Shown here piece by piece: positions 47,269 through 57,810 of a stretch of 64,000 nucleotides of DNA; positions within the stretch are counted from its first letter, which is position 1; each line of letters starts with the position of its first letter. Source of the DNA: Phytohabitans aurantiacus (lineage in GTDB: Bacteria > Actinomycetota > Actinomycetes > Mycobacteriales > Micromonosporaceae); the NCBI RefSeq assembly GCF_027923225.1, contig NZ_BSDI01000032.1, positions 1 to 64,000 on the forward strand. Reading direction: 5' to 3'. The translations under genes were made by a program, and so were the position numbers. Under the pieces are notes generated by a model that saw only the letters and a list, made by a program, of their open reading frames with translations, was not told where the DNA came from and made no database searches.

Positions 47269-49766
47269 GGCCGCCCGATCTCCGGCTCGCTGGCTTGGCG
47301 GCGGCCACCTGGCTGTCCGCTCTCGGCGCGCTCTACACCTCGGCACGCACGTCGGCCATGGTGGGCGCGTGCGCGGCCATCGCAGCGACGATCGTCTCGG
47401 TGGCGATGCTGCGCCGTCCGGTCGGGCCGGGCTGGGCGCGCCGGATAGGCACACCGAGCCGATGGGCTTGGCTGCGACCGCCGGGCACGCTGACCTGGCG
47501 GTCATGGCTCCGCTGGCCGGCCATGGCATGGCGGCGGGGCTGGTCTGGGGAGCGAGACGTGCTCGGCTGGCAGGGCCGCGAGCGTTGGGGGTATCGGCAC
47601 GGGTGGACGGTCATCGGGGTGCTCATCGGTGTGGTTTGCGGTAGCGCGGCGACCAGTGCGCGCCTCATAGCGCGGGATGCCGGCCCACTTGCCGCGCTGG
47701 TGCGCGACCAGGCCACCGTAGAGGCCGACCTCATCGTTCGTGACGATCCCCGCCGCGTCGGTGGCGACTCGGGGCGCCCACCGTTGTACGCGGTGTCCGC
47801 CGACATGCTGACCGTGCGCCCTCTTGACGGTCCAGGCCAGACGCTGCGGGTCTCAGCGCGCGTCCTGGTGCTGGCGACCGATCCGGCTTGGCGACCGCTC
47901 CTGCCGGGTCAGCGGGTGACCACAAAGGGCCGGCTCATGCCGGCGCGGGGTGGTGACCTGCGCGCCGGTGTCCTGTCGGCGCGGGGTGCGCCAACCCTCC
48001 AGGGCACCACGTCGTGGGCGCAGCGCGCTGCTGGGCGCCTTCGTGCCGGCTTGCAACAGGCCTGCGTTCCGTTGCCTGACGAGCCGGGTGGGCTCCTGCC
48101 CGGTCTCGTTGTCGGCGACATCAGCCGGCTTGATCCGGCGGTGGTCGACGATTTCCGCACTACCGGCATGACTCACCTTGTGGCGGTCAGCGGCTCCAAC
48201 GTGGCGATCGTGATCGGGGCGGTGTTGCTGGCGGCCCGGTGGGCGCGGGCCCGGCCGTGGCTCGCGGCCGGCGCGTGTGGGCTCGCGCTGGCCGGGTTCG
48301 TCATCCTGGCCAGGCCGTCGCCGAGTGTCGTCCGGGCCGCGGCGATGGGGGCGGTTGGCCTCTTGGCCTTGGCGACCGGCCGACCACGGGCGGCGCTGCC
48401 GGCGCTGGCGACCGCTGTCACTGTGCTCGTCGTGGTCGATCCTGAACTGGCGGGCGACGCCGGGTTCGCGTTGTCTGTTCTCGCGACCGGTGGGTTGCTG
48501 CTGCTTGCACCGCGCTGGCGTGACGGGCTCCGGCGGCGGGGTGTGCCGGCTGGCGTGGCCGAGGCGGTGGTGATCCCCGCGTCGGCACAGGTCGCCTGCG
48601 CACCGGTCGTTGCTGGCCTCTCGGGTGGCGTGAGCCTCGTGGCGCTTCCGGCCAATCTGCTGGCGGTCCCCGCGATCGCGCCAGCCACCCTGCTGGGCAT
48701 CGCGGCGGCCGTGGTATCGCCGGTCTGGCCAGCGGGTGCCGAGTTCGCCGCGTGGCTGGGCGGCTGGCCGGCGTGGTGGCTGGTGTTGGTGGCCCGCTAC
48801 GGAGCGAGGGTGCCGGCGGGGAGCGTGCCCTGGCCCGCTGGCGTGTGGGGTGCGTTGCTGCTCGCGGCGCTGACGGTCGCGTTTCTCCTCGCGGCGCGGC
48901 GGCGGCTCGTCCGGCGGCTTGCGGCTGTCGTGGCGGCTGCGGTGGCGGTTGGTGCGTTGCCGGTGCGGTTGGCGGCGTCGGGATGGCCGCCGGCGCGCAT
49001 GGTGGTCGCGGTGTGCGCCGTCGGGCAGGGCGACGCCGTCGTGTTGCCAGTCGCATCTGGGCAAGCCATCGTGGTCGACGCCGGCCCTGATCCGCCGGCG
49101 GTCGACCATTGCCTGCGGCGGCTGGGGGTACGGACCGTGCCGTTGCTCGTGGTGACGCACTTCCATCTCGATCACGTTGGCGGCATCGAGGGCGTCGTGC
49201 GTGGTCGAGCCGTCGGGGCGGTGGTCACCACGGCATGGCATGAGCCCGAATTCGGCCGCGCGCTGGTGATGAGGTCCGCGAGCGCACGCCGGATACCGGT
49301 GGTGGCCGCGCATCCCGGGTGGGCACGCATGATCGGCCAGTTGGAGGTGCGGGCTATCGGGCCGCCGTTACCGATGCGCGGGACGCGGTCCGACGCCAAC
49401 AACAACTCGCTGGTGCTCACGGTGCGCCGAGAAGGTATACGAATTCTGCTCACCGGCGACGCGGAGGTGGAGGAGCAGCAGGCGCTTCTCGAACGGATGG
49501 GCTCCGCGAGCGTTCGAGCCGACATCTTGAAAGTCGCCCATCATGGGAGCTCTTTTCAAGAGCCAGCCTTTCTCGACGCAGTCGATCCGGCGGTGGCGCT
49601 CGTTCCGGTGGGTGGCGGCAACCGGTACGGGCATCCGGCGGGCGCCGTCCTCGCACGGCTCAGCCGCGGTGGTGCACGTGTACTGCGGACCGATGTGGAC
49701 GGTGATGTCGCCGTGGTCGAGACCGACCGTGGACTGGCGGTCGTCACTCGAAAGGTGACCGAGTGA
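47265..49766 (+). CDS. comEC: ComEC/Rec2 DNA-uptake channel protein
   Basis: 833 aa. N-terminal TM helices and an OB-like soluble part are followed by the Competence domain (MTHLVAVSGSNVAIVIGAVLLAARWARARPWLA, RPSPSVVRAAAMGAVGLLAL). The C-terminal metallo-β-lactamase domain shows VTHFHLDHVGG near residues 628-638 and VAHHGSSFQEPAFLDAV near 757. Full length. It forms the inner-membrane DNA channel, and the MBL domain may degrade one strand. Operon with comEA. Confidence 0.93.
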   Translation: MRPPDLRLAGLAAATWLSALGALYTSARTSAMVGACAAIAATIVSVAMLRRPVGPGWARRIGTPSRWAWLRPPGTLTWRSWLRWPAMAWRRGWSGERDVLGWQGRERWGYRHGWTVIGVLIGVVCGSAATSARLIARDAGPLAALVRDQATVEADLIVRDDPRRVGGDSGRPPLYAVSADMLTVRPLDGPGQTLRVSARVLVLATDPAWRPLLPGQRVTTKGRLMPARGGDLRAGVLSARGAPTLQGTTSWAQRAAGRLRAGLQQACVPLPDEPGGLLPGLVVGDISRLDPAVVDDFRTTGMTHLVAVSGSNVAIVIGAVLLAARWARARPWLAAGACGLALAGFVILARPSPSVVRAAAMGAVGLLALATGRPRAALPALATAVTVLVVVDPELAGDAGFALSVLATGGLLLLAPRWRDGLRRRGVPAGVAEAVVIPASAQVACAPVVAGLSGGVSLVALPANLLAVPAIAPATLLGIAAAVVSPVWPAGAEFAAWLGGWPAWWLVLVARYGARVPAGSVPWPAGVWGALLLAALTVAFLLAARRRLVRRLAAVVAAAVAVGALPVRLAASGWPPARMVVAVCAVGQGDAVVLPVASGQAIVVDAGPDPPAVDHCLRRLGVRTVPLLVVTHFHLDHVGGIEGVVRGRAVGAVVTTAWHEPEFGRALVMRSASARRIPVVAAHPGWARMIGQLEVRAIGPPLPMRGTRSDANNNSLVLTVRREGIRILLTGDAEVEEQQALLERMGSASVRADILKVAHHGSSFQEPAFLDAVDPAVALVPVGGGNRYGHPAGAVLARLSRGGARVLRTDVDGDVAVVETDRGLAVVTRKVTE

Positions 49767-49857
49767 AATGTCTGCTTTATCGAAAGGCGATCCTCCCAAT
49801 GCCCGAAGGGGTGAGAGACCGTGATCCGGCAACGATCCGTCGTGCAAATATGGCTCC

Positions 49858-50853
49858 GTGACCTCCACAGCCTCGCCCCCCATCGTGCTCGTCTCCGGCG
49901 ACGAGGAGCTTCTGGTCACGCGGGCGGTCGCCCAAGCCATCGAGGCCGCACGCGCGGCCGATCCCGGCGCAGACGTTCGCGAGTACGAGGCGGGCGCGCT
50001 CAGCCCCGGTGAGGTTGCCGAGATGGTGAGCCCTTCACTGTTCGGCGGGCGCCGGCTGTTGGTCGTTCGCAACGGGCAGGATGCCAAGAAAGACCTGGCC
50101 GCCGCGCTGCTGGCGTACGCCAAGAACCCCGACCCCGACGTGACGCTGGTGGTGACCCACCCCGGCGCGGCGAAGGGCAAGGCGTTCGCCGATGGGCTTC
50201 GCGCGGCCGGTGCGACCGTCGTGCCGGCGGCCAAGCTGAAGGGCCAGCGCGAGCGGGTGAGCTTCGTTCGTGACGAGATCCGCCGAAACGGCGGCAAGTG
50301 CACCGACGACGCCGCTGAGGCGCTGCTCGCCGCCGTTGGCAACGATCTACGCGAGCTGGCAGCCGCGTGCTCGCAGCTGATCGCCGACACCGACGGCCGT
50401 ATCGGCGCCGACACGGTGGCCCGCTACTACCGTGGTCGCGCGGAGGTGAGCGGCTTCACCGTCGCGGATGCCGCGATGGTGGGAGACGTGCCCGGTGCGC
50501 TGGAGGCATTGCGGTGGGCCCTGCACGTCGGCGTCGACCCGGTGCCGATCGCCGACGCACTCGCTGACGGGGTACGCACTGTGGCGCGGGTCGCTTCGGC
50601 CGGGCGTGGCAACGCCTACCAGCTCGCGAGCAGCCTGGGTATGCCCGCGTGGAAGATCGAGCGGGCACAGCGTCAGAGCCGGGGTTGGAGCCCTGAGGGC
50701 TTGGTCGACGCCATGCGTGCTGCCGCCGAGTGCAACGCCGAGGTGAAGGGCGGCTCCGACGACCGCGGATACGCGTTGGAGCGGGCCATCTTCGCGGTGG
50801 CCGCCGCACGTCAGGGTGCCGGTGCCGGGCAGCGGGGGAGTGGCGCCCGATGA
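49858..50853 (+). CDS. holA: DNA polymerase III delta subunit
   Basis: 331 aa from GTG. PIVLVSGDEELLVTRAVAQAIEAARAAD is the δ start, ADVREYEAGALSPGEVAEMVSPSLFGGRRLLVVRNGQDAKKDL the AAA-like core. The helical collar holds VGNDLRELAAACSQLIADTDGRIGADTVARYYRG and FTVADAAMVGDVPGALEALRWAL. It opens the sliding clamp in the clamp loader. Usual location between comEC and rpsT. ATGA overlap with the next gene. Confidence 0.93.
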   Translation: MTSTASPPIVLVSGDEELLVTRAVAQAIEAARAADPGADVREYEAGALSPGEVAEMVSPSLFGGRRLLVVRNGQDAKKDLAAALLAYAKNPDPDVTLVVTHPGAAKGKAFADGLRAAGATVVPAAKLKGQRERVSFVRDEIRRNGGKCTDDAAEALLAAVGNDLRELAAACSQLIADTDGRIGADTVARYYRGRAEVSGFTVADAAMVGDVPGALEALRWALHVGVDPVPIADALADGVRTVARVASAGRGNAYQLASSLGMPAWKIERAQRQSRGWSPEGLVDAMRAAAECNAEVKGGSDDRGYALERAIFAVAAARQGAGAGQRGSGAR

Positions 50854-51356
50854 GCCGCGAGGTCAGGACACAGCAGGAGGCCCTTGCGCCCGAGGCGGTG
50901 GACTATCGGCCGCTCTACGCGCGCGTACTCGGACTGCGCCACCTTCATCCCAGCGGTCTGATGTGCTTCCTGTTTCTGGAGGGCGCGGCCGTGTTCGGGG
51001 TGCTGCTGGCGCTGACCGAGCTTGTGAGCTGGTGGGCGATCGTGATCCTGCCAGTGTCGATCGCTGTCATGGTGAAGATCAACGACCTGGTGGCGGGGGC
51101 GGTCGCCCGGTCGGCGCAGCGGGTCGGCGAGCTGGAGCGGGAGCGGCAGGCGAGCGTAGCCGTCGGCCGGGCAGCCGTCATCGCCCGGCACCGGGCGGTC
51201 GAGCAGAGCGCCACATCGGTCGAGGACAGCACCACATCTACGGGAGCGTGGAGCGCGCCACCGCCCGCGCCCAACGCGCAGCCGACCGAGATGGATCAAG
51301 CCGACGTGTACGAGCTCCGGGCGCGCCAGTCCGCGACCCGCCGCTACGACGACTGA
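50850..51356 (+). CDS. Two-TM membrane protein of unknown function
   Basis: 168 aa. LRHLHPSGLMCFLFLEGAAVFGVLLALTELVSWWAIVILPVSIAVMVKINDLVAGAVARSA includes two TM helices (~36-57, 61-78) and a conserved 'KINDLVAGA' end. The C-terminal half is helical, then Thr/Pro/Ala-rich. This arrangement recurs beside holA/rpsT in Micromonosporaceae-type genomes. Translationally coupled to holA. No known activity. Confidence 0.8.
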   Translation: MSREVRTQQEALAPEAVDYRPLYARVLGLRHLHPSGLMCFLFLEGAAVFGVLLALTELVSWWAIVILPVSIAVMVKINDLVAGAVARSAQRVGELERERQASVAVGRAAVIARHRAVEQSATSVEDSTTSTGAWSAPPPAPNAQPTEMDQADVYELRARQSATRRYDD

Positions 51357-51396
51357 CGGGTCCAGTGTCACGGCTGCCGTGCCGTTGACAGCACAA

Positions 51397-51435
51397 CGGG
51401 CGCCGCGCGAGCCGAACCGGCTCGGGCAGCGCCCG
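51397..51435. terminator. Two-tier hairpin between convergent genes
   Basis: Outer CGGGCGC/GCGCCCG and inner CGAGCCG/CGGCTCG stems with a 3-nt loop, between the two-TM gene and rpsT. Probable bidirectional terminator. Confidence 0.65.
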
Positions 51436-51448
51436 CGCGAAGGCCTCG

Positions 51449-51715
51449 TCAGGCGGCGAGCGAACCCAGCCGCTTGGCGATCGCCGACTTGCGGTTGGCG
51501 GCCTGGTTCTTGTGGATCACGCCCTTGCTGACGGCCTTGTCCAGCTTGCGGGAGGCGTCACGCATCAGCGTGGCGGCGGCTTCGGTGTTGCCCGCCTCGG
51601 TCGCCTCGTTGAACTTGCGGATGGCGGTCTTCAGCGACGACTTGACCGACTTGTTACGCAACCGGCGCTTCTCGTTCTGCCGGTTGCGCTTGATCTGGGA
51701 CTTGATGTTCGCCAC
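51449..51715 (-). CDS. rpsT: 30S ribosomal protein S20
   Basis: 88 aa. ANIKSQIKRNRQNEKRRLRNKSVKSSLKTAIRKFNEATEAG, ending HKNQAANRKSAIAKRLGSLAA: complete S20. Its long helix hairpin binds 16S rRNA. Opposite orientation to holA, as usual. The 525 bp upstream up to the phosphotransferase gene hold three copies of the dispersed repeat, a tandem repeat and the promoter. Confidence 0.97.
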   Translation of the reverse strand: MANIKSQIKRNRQNEKRRLRNKSVKSSLKTAIRKFNEATEAGNTEAAATLMRDASRKLDKAVSKGVIHKNQAANRKSAIAKRLGSLAA

Positions 51716-51838
51716 GCGACAGCCTCGTCCTACTAGCTCGGGTTGATTGCTTCGGGGCGCAGGCGACGGCTACGCGTCGCCACGCGCGAAGAGCCAGGCT
51801 ACCAGCACCCATGCCCCAGAACCAAAACGCCCACCGCC

Positions 51839-51911
51839 GATCAAGGCCATTCGCCGGGATCAAGGGCGAACGCACATGGAAGGAGATCGAACCACGTGCA
51901 TTCGTCTTGAC
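51839..51911 (+). repeat. Dispersed GATCAAGGGC hairpin element, copy 5 (degenerate)
   Basis: 73 bp. The first decamer is GATCAAGGCC and the last is damaged (TCGTCTTGAC). The central GATCAAGGGC and GGAGATCGAACCACGTGC are kept. Most diverged full copy. Confidence 0.75.
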
Positions 51912-51946
51912 GAAAGAGGCCGGCTGGGGGCGTGTGCGGTCTCCGC

Positions 51947-52021
51947 GATCAAGGGCAATCGCATGGATCAAGGGCAAATGCACGCGGAAAGAGATCCAAC
52001 CACGTGCGTTTGTCCTTGATC
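51947..52021 (+). repeat. Dispersed GATCAAGGGC hairpin element, copy 6
   Basis: 75 bp, + orientation, well kept: GATCAAGGGC, 9-nt spacer, GATCAAGGGC, arm, core GAAAGAGATC, and closing GTCCTTGATC. Only 36 bp from copy 5. Confidence 0.85.
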
Positions 52022-52081
52022 GGCGGAAGCGGCGTGGCGACACGCCGTGCTGGGCTGGCCTGGGGGCGGGCGTGCGCGAAG

Positions 52082-52114
52082 AAGAGATCCAACCACGTGC
52101 GTTCGCCCTTGATC
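52082..52114 (+). repeat. Half copy of the dispersed element
   Basis: Only the right half is present: AAGAGATCCAACCACGTGCG, then GCCCTTGATC. The left half is absent, so it marks the breakpoint of a duplication or deletion at the core. Confidence 0.75.
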
Positions 52115-52120
52115 GACGGG

Positions 52121-52202
52121 AAGGGGCCGCGAGGAGCGGGAAGGGGCCGTGAGGAGCGGGAAGGGGGCCGCGAGGAGCGGGAAGAGGGCCGCGAGGAGCG
52201 GG
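52121..52202 (+). repeat. Tandem repeat, four 20-21-bp units
   Basis: AAGGGGCCGCGAGGAGCGGG and close variants at 52121, 52141, 52161 and 52182, directly after the half repeat; a degenerate start of a fifth follows. It lies downstream of the phosphotransferase gene and does not code. Probable slippage product. Confidence 0.85.
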
Positions 52203-52240
52203 AAGGGCGCGGAAGGACGGGGCCGAAGGGGAGGTAAGGG

Positions 52241-53227
52241 TTAGGACCAGGTTTGGCGGGCGGCTAGCCAGGCTAGGGCGGTTTCGGCGCTCCAGCGTTG
52301 GTGGCCGCGTACATGAGGCGAGGCTGTGCTTGGGCCGGCCTCGGCCGAGGTCAGCCAGTATCCGGACATGGCCGCCAGTGTCGCGTCCAGCGCACCGGCC
52401 GGGGCGTCGCGGGCGGTCGGGTGGTTGGCGAAGAGTGCGTCGGCGTCGAGGCCGCTGGCGTACGCGCTGATCAGCAGGCCGGCCGTGTCGAACCAGGCCG
52501 GGCCGTAGCAGACCCACGTCCAGTCGCAGAGCCACGCGGCACCGGCGGGGTCGATCAGGATGTTGTCGAGGCGCAGGTCACAGTGGGTGACGCCGGTGCT
52601 GGCAGACATCGCGGGCAGCGCCGACTCCAACGCTACCAACTCGTCGAGCCGCTTCCCGACCCACGCCGGAGCCGTCGGCGGCATGGGCTCGGCGCCGCTG
52701 GCGATCTCGCGCCACCAGGATAGGTCACCGCTCGCGAGCCCGGAGAGAGGCGGCAGGCCGACGGCTTCGAGCTCGGCGGGCGGCTGGCGGAGCGCTTCGG
52801 CGGCGACCGCCCAGGCGGACAGGGCGGCGTCCAGGTCGGCGGGCTGCCAGGGGAGCGACGGCATCCGGCCGTCGATCGCGTCCAGGCAGATCACGTAGTG
52901 CCCGGCCGCGGTCAGTGTCCACCGCGGGCGGGCCGCGGGCACGGATGAGGGGAGGGCGGCGGTGATGGCGACCTCGCGGACGTACCAGTCGGTGAGGTGG
53001 CGCTGGTCACGCAGCGAGGCCGCCTTGACGAAGACCCGCTCGCCGCTGGCGGTGTCGAGCACGGCGGCGAAGCCCCGGGTGAAACCGCCGCCCGCGGTGG
53101 CGGCCCAGGTCACGGGCGAGCCGAGTTTGGCGCTGATCGCGGCGCGCAGGTCGGCGGGAAGGTCGGCCCAGTCTGGCCGTACCGCGGTGGCGTTGTAGGG
53201 CACGGCGGGCAACGGGCGCGCGGACAT
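52241..53227 (-). CDS. Aminoglycoside phosphotransferase-like (APH) family protein
   Basis: 328 aa from ATG 53227. GGGFTRGFAAVLDTASGERVFVKAAS holds the nucleotide loop and the Lys that fixes ATP. GVTHCDLRLDNILIDPAGAAWLCDWTWVCYGPAWFDTA carries the Brenner motif H-x-D-x-x-x-x-N and the metal-binding Asp (DWT, in place of DFD-type). These are the catalytic positions of the APH/choline-kinase fold. Substrate not inferable; many in actinobacteria are not resistance genes. Monocistronic. Confidence 0.88.
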   Translation of the reverse strand: MSARPLPAVPYNATAVRPDWADLPADLRAAISAKLGSPVTWAATAGGGFTRGFAAVLDTASGERVFVKAASLRDQRHLTDWYVREVAITAALPSSVPAARPRWTLTAAGHYVICLDAIDGRMPSLPWQPADLDAALSAWAVAAEALRQPPAELEAVGLPPLSGLASGDLSWWREIASGAEPMPPTAPAWVGKRLDELVALESALPAMSASTGVTHCDLRLDNILIDPAGAAWLCDWTWVCYGPAWFDTAGLLISAYASGLDADALFANHPTARDAPAGALDATLAAMSGYWLTSAEAGPSTASPHVRGHQRWSAETALAWLAARQTWS

Positions 53228-53350
53228 ACGCCAATCTTGCCTAAAGACCCCACCCGTTTCCTCCAAGGAAGCAGAGCAAGAGGAAGCAGAGCAGGCGCAC
53301 CGCAGGTCGTGGACCTACGATGTCGTACCGGTCTGGCACAGTCCGTGGTC

Positions 53351-53875
53351 ATGAACACCGATGAGTTCTGGAAGCTGGTCGACGAGGCGCGAGCCGAGGG
53401 CGGCGGCGCCAACGCTGTGGCCGGTCGGGCGGCCGCCGTGCTCGAGACCCGCGACCCGGCCGAGATCGTGGGGTGTGACCAGCACATACGGCGGGTGCTG
53501 GGCGCCTCCTACCGGGTCGACCTCTGGGGCGCGGCCTACCTGATCAATGGTGGCTGTTCAGCCGAGGGCTTCGACGCGTTCCGCGGCTGGCTGATGACGC
53601 AGGGGCGCCAGGCATACGCCAAGGCGGTCTCCGACCCCGACTCGCTGGCCGAGCTGCCGGCGGTGCGCAGGGCGGCGGCGACCGGTGAGGAGTTCGAGTG
53701 TGAGGCGATGCTCGACGTCGCCCGCGTGGCCCATCACAAGGCGACGGGTGTCGAGCTGCCCAAAGTAACGCCCCGGCAGCCGGAGCTCAACGACTTCTGG
53801 GATTTCGACGATGAGGACCAGGTGCGCCGGCACCTTCCAAAGCTGGCAGAGCTGTTCCAAGAGCCACCCGAGTAG
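53351..53875 (+). CDS. DUF4240 domain protein
   Basis: 174 aa. MNTDEFWKLVDEARAEGGGANAVAGRAAAV, then YRVDLWGAAYLINGGCSAEGFDAFRGWLMTQGRQAYAKAVSDPDSLAELP and NDFWDFDDEDQVRRHLPKL. This is the DUF4240 pattern ('FW.L...A', 'DLW.AAY.I..GCSDD.F..FR.WLI..G'), with S-A-E in place of S-D-D. Role unknown; relatives are often found near WGR-domain or DNA-metabolism genes. Upstream 123 bp hold its promoter and the divergent phosphotransferase's. Confidence 0.9.
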   Translation: MNTDEFWKLVDEARAEGGGANAVAGRAAAVLETRDPAEIVGCDQHIRRVLGASYRVDLWGAAYLINGGCSAEGFDAFRGWLMTQGRQAYAKAVSDPDSLAELPAVRRAAATGEEFECEAMLDVARVAHHKATGVELPKVTPRQPELNDFWDFDDEDQVRRHLPKLAELFQEPPE

Positions 53876-53937
53876 CGACCCGCGCCGGCATGGGAGCATA
53901 GGAGCCGTCCCTTACAGCGTGACCAGAACGGACGACT

Positions 53938-55808
<1,871 letters not shown>

Positions 55809-55809
<1 letters not shown>

Positions 55810-56294
55810 TGTTCTGCCCGCGCTGCGGCCGGAAGCTCGAAAAGGCGCCGCCCACCACGTGTGGCGCCTGCGGGTACGCCCTCTTCGTCAACGCGCGCCC
55901 GACCGGCAGCCTGATCGTGCACGAGGATGGGCGGTTCCTGGCGCTCAGGCGCGCGCGAGAACCGCAGGCGGGGCTGTGGGAGACGCCCGGCGGGTTCTGC
56001 GACGGCTGGGAGGAGCCCGCGGCCGCCGCCGTGCGCGAGGGCCGCGAAGAGCTCGGCGTCGAGGTGACGCTCGGTGACTTCGTCGGCATGTACATCGGCA
56101 GCTACGCCTTCCAGGGCGAGCTTCTGCCGGTACTCGATTGCTTCTACCTGGCCACGCTCGACGGCGCGCGGGTGACCCTCGATCCGGACGAGTCCTCCGA
56201 GATGGCGTGGTTCCCGCTGGACCAGCCACCCAAGCTCGCCTTCGAGACGATGGACAAGGCGATCAGGGACGCGGCGCTGCGTTTGGGAACCTGA
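55809..56294 (+). CDS. Nudix hydrolase with N-terminal zinc ribbon
   Basis: 161 aa from GTG. CPRCGRKLEKAPPTTCGACG gives two CxxC pairs. GGFCDGWEEPAAAAVREGREELGV matches the Nudix box GX5EX7REUXEEXGU. NudC-like or ADP-ribose-type pyrophosphatases share the zinc ribbon. Exact substrate unknown. Coupled to lepA. Confidence 0.9.
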
Positions 56295-56346
56295 GCCCGG
56301 GGAAACGTTAGGCGGTAACGCTAACCCCCCGGATAAGGAGGCGACC

Positions 56347-56625
56347 GTGACTGCTAGCGGCATCATCTCCGCTCTGATCATCGGCTTGATCATCGGCGCG
56401 CTGGGTCGTCTGGTCGTACCAGGCCGCCAGAACATCCCGATCTGGCTCACCATGCTCATCGGCGTGGGCGCCGCCCTGCTCGGTACCGTCATCGCACGGG
56501 CCGCGGGCGTCGCCGACACGGCGGGCCTGGACTGGACCGAGATCCTGCTACAGGTGGTGCTCGCCGCTGTCGGCGTGGCGCTGGTGGCCGGAGTGGCCGG
56601 CCGCCGTGGAGTCAGTAGGTATTAA
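56347..56625 (+). CDS. GlsB/YeaQ/YmgE family membrane protein
   Basis: 92 aa from GTG, with AAGGAGG upstream. Three TM helices: GIISALIIGLIIGALGRLVVPGRQNIPIWLTMLIGVGAALLGTVIARAAG is the transglycosylase-associated/YeaQ signature (G-R-x-x-x-P-G). WTEILLQVVLAAVGVALVAGVAGRR is the last helix. Small stress-linked inner-membrane protein. Monocistronic. Confidence 0.92.
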   Translation: MTASGIISALIIGLIIGALGRLVVPGRQNIPIWLTMLIGVGAALLGTVIARAAGVADTAGLDWTEILLQVVLAAVGVALVAGVAGRRGVSRY

Positions 56626-56650
56626 CCGATCCCCAACCGGAAACAAACGT

Positions 56651-56680
56651 CCGCCGCCACCCAAAGACGGGTGGCGGCGG
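56651..56680. terminator. Perfect 12-bp hairpin between convergent genes
   Basis: CCGCCGCCACCC/GGGTGGCGGCGG with a 6-nt loop, followed by GCACTTTTC. Between the YeaQ-like and dioxygenase-like genes. Confidence 0.8.
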
Positions 56681-56687
56681 GCACTTT

Positions 56688-57575
56688 TCATCGGAGCCAG
56701 GGAATCCGCCGGTCGAGCAGCCCGCGCGACTTCAGTTCGGCGCGGAGCGGGATCTCGTCGTCGATGTACCCGTCCCAGTTGATGCCCCAGTAGTTGGCGG
56801 TGTGGGTGCCCTCGCCGCAGAGCTGCCGCTGCACCGGCGTGCGGCTCGCCCACCACGAGCCGTCCTCGTCGATGTGCAGCTCGTCCAGCGGCCGGATCCA
56901 CCGGTACGTGTATCCGATGAAGAGCATCTTTCGGGTGACATTGGACAGGTTCGTCGAGCGCGAGTGCCACTGGCGGCGGTCGAAGATGAACGCGTCGCCG
57001 GGGTTCGCGGTGATCTCGACCGAGCCTTCCGGGTCGGGGTGGTGCACCGTGAGGTCGGTGGGCCGGGCCAGCGAGTTCCGCAGGTGGCTGCCCGGGATGA
57101 CCTTGGTGGCGCCGCGGCCGGTCTCCGAGAGATCCGACAGTACGTAGGCGACCTTCAGGGAGAACATCGGGCGCGTCAGGTCCGGGTTCAGCGTCTCGGG
57201 GTCCGAGTTCTGCCGGTACCCGTCCTGGTGCCAACCCCAGTACGGCTTCTCCGGCTCCTTCGCCGGCGGGGTCACGTCGAGGTGGTTGTGGTGGCTGTAG
57301 ATGTTCCACCCCGCGAGGCCCCACATGTACGGGAAGGTGATCGGGTGGGTCAGCAGGTCACCGAAGAGTTCGTCGCGGTCGAGGAAGCCCAGCAGGTGCA
57401 GCGGCTCGCCCGGCCTGCCCTCGTCGGTGTAGATCCGGTCGACCGCCCTTTCGAGCGCGACCCGGTGGTCCTCCGTCAACACGTTCCGTAGCAGGAGGAA
57501 GCCCTGATCGTGGAATTCCTTACGGTCGACATCGCTGATCGGCTCGTAGCCGGTGCGCCCGTCATAATCGAACAC
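56688..57575 (-). CDS. Phytanoyl-CoA dioxygenase (PhyH) family protein
   Basis: 295 aa from GTG (RBS GGGGGAGGA). WHQDGY gives H116-x-D118, and QWHSRSTN the third iron ligand His204. SNVTRKMLF has Arg215, the 2-oxoglutarate ligand. The jelly-roll is complete. It may hydroxylate a natural product, lipid or osmolyte; ectoine-hydroxylase-like enzymes share the fold. Monocistronic, with a long AT-richer upstream region containing a hairpin. Confidence 0.9.
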   Translation of the reverse strand: MFDYDGRTGYEPISDVDRKEFHDQGFLLLRNVLTEDHRVALERAVDRIYTDEGRPGEPLHLLGFLDRDELFGDLLTHPITFPYMWGLAGWNIYSHHNHLDVTPPAKEPEKPYWGWHQDGYRQNSDPETLNPDLTRPMFSLKVAYVLSDLSETGRGATKVIPGSHLRNSLARPTDLTVHHPDPEGSVEITANPGDAFIFDRRQWHSRSTNLSNVTRKMLFIGYTYRWIRPLDELHIDEDGSWWASRTPVQRQLCGEGTHTANYWGINWDGYIDDEIPLRAELKSRGLLDRRIPWLR

Positions 57576-57627
57576 CGCGCTCGGTCCTCCCCCTTTAGTG
57601 CGGATTATTGCGCAACGCGGGGATGAT

Positions 57628-57661
57628 CTTAGCCCGCAGGAAGTTGCCTGCTAGAGCTAAG
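57628..57661 (-). promoter_or_regulatory. Two-tier hairpin upstream of the PhyH gene
   Basis: CTTAGC/GCTAAG enclosing GCAGG/CCTGC with a 6-nt loop, 53 bp upstream of the start. It lies in a 235-bp region of lower GC (57576-57810) with no recognised gene. It could be a 5'-UTR structure, attenuator or terminator of the gene at 57811. Confidence 0.5.
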
Positions 57662-57810
57662 TATGCGGACCTTATGAAAGACTCGTAAAAGGCTGTGAAT
57701 AAGCTGCGAGTAGCGGGCCTTGTTGGGATAGCTGAGAAGGGCAAGTCCGATTTCGCTAAAGCCGTTTAATAGTCCACGCAACCAAATGCGCTCCGTACGC
57801 GTCCAGCCGC

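Noticed and set aside
47853..49313. 486-codon − strand frame inside comEC
   Set aside because: Arg/His/Gln-rich antisense product without motifs; comEC is certain.
52121..52202. Possible CRISPR-like array
   Set aside because: Units follow directly without unique spacers, and no cas gene is present. It is a simple tandem repeat.
52241..53227. Antibiotic-resistance gene
   Set aside because: Only the general APH/choline-kinase motifs are seen. Nothing ties it to a known resistance enzyme.
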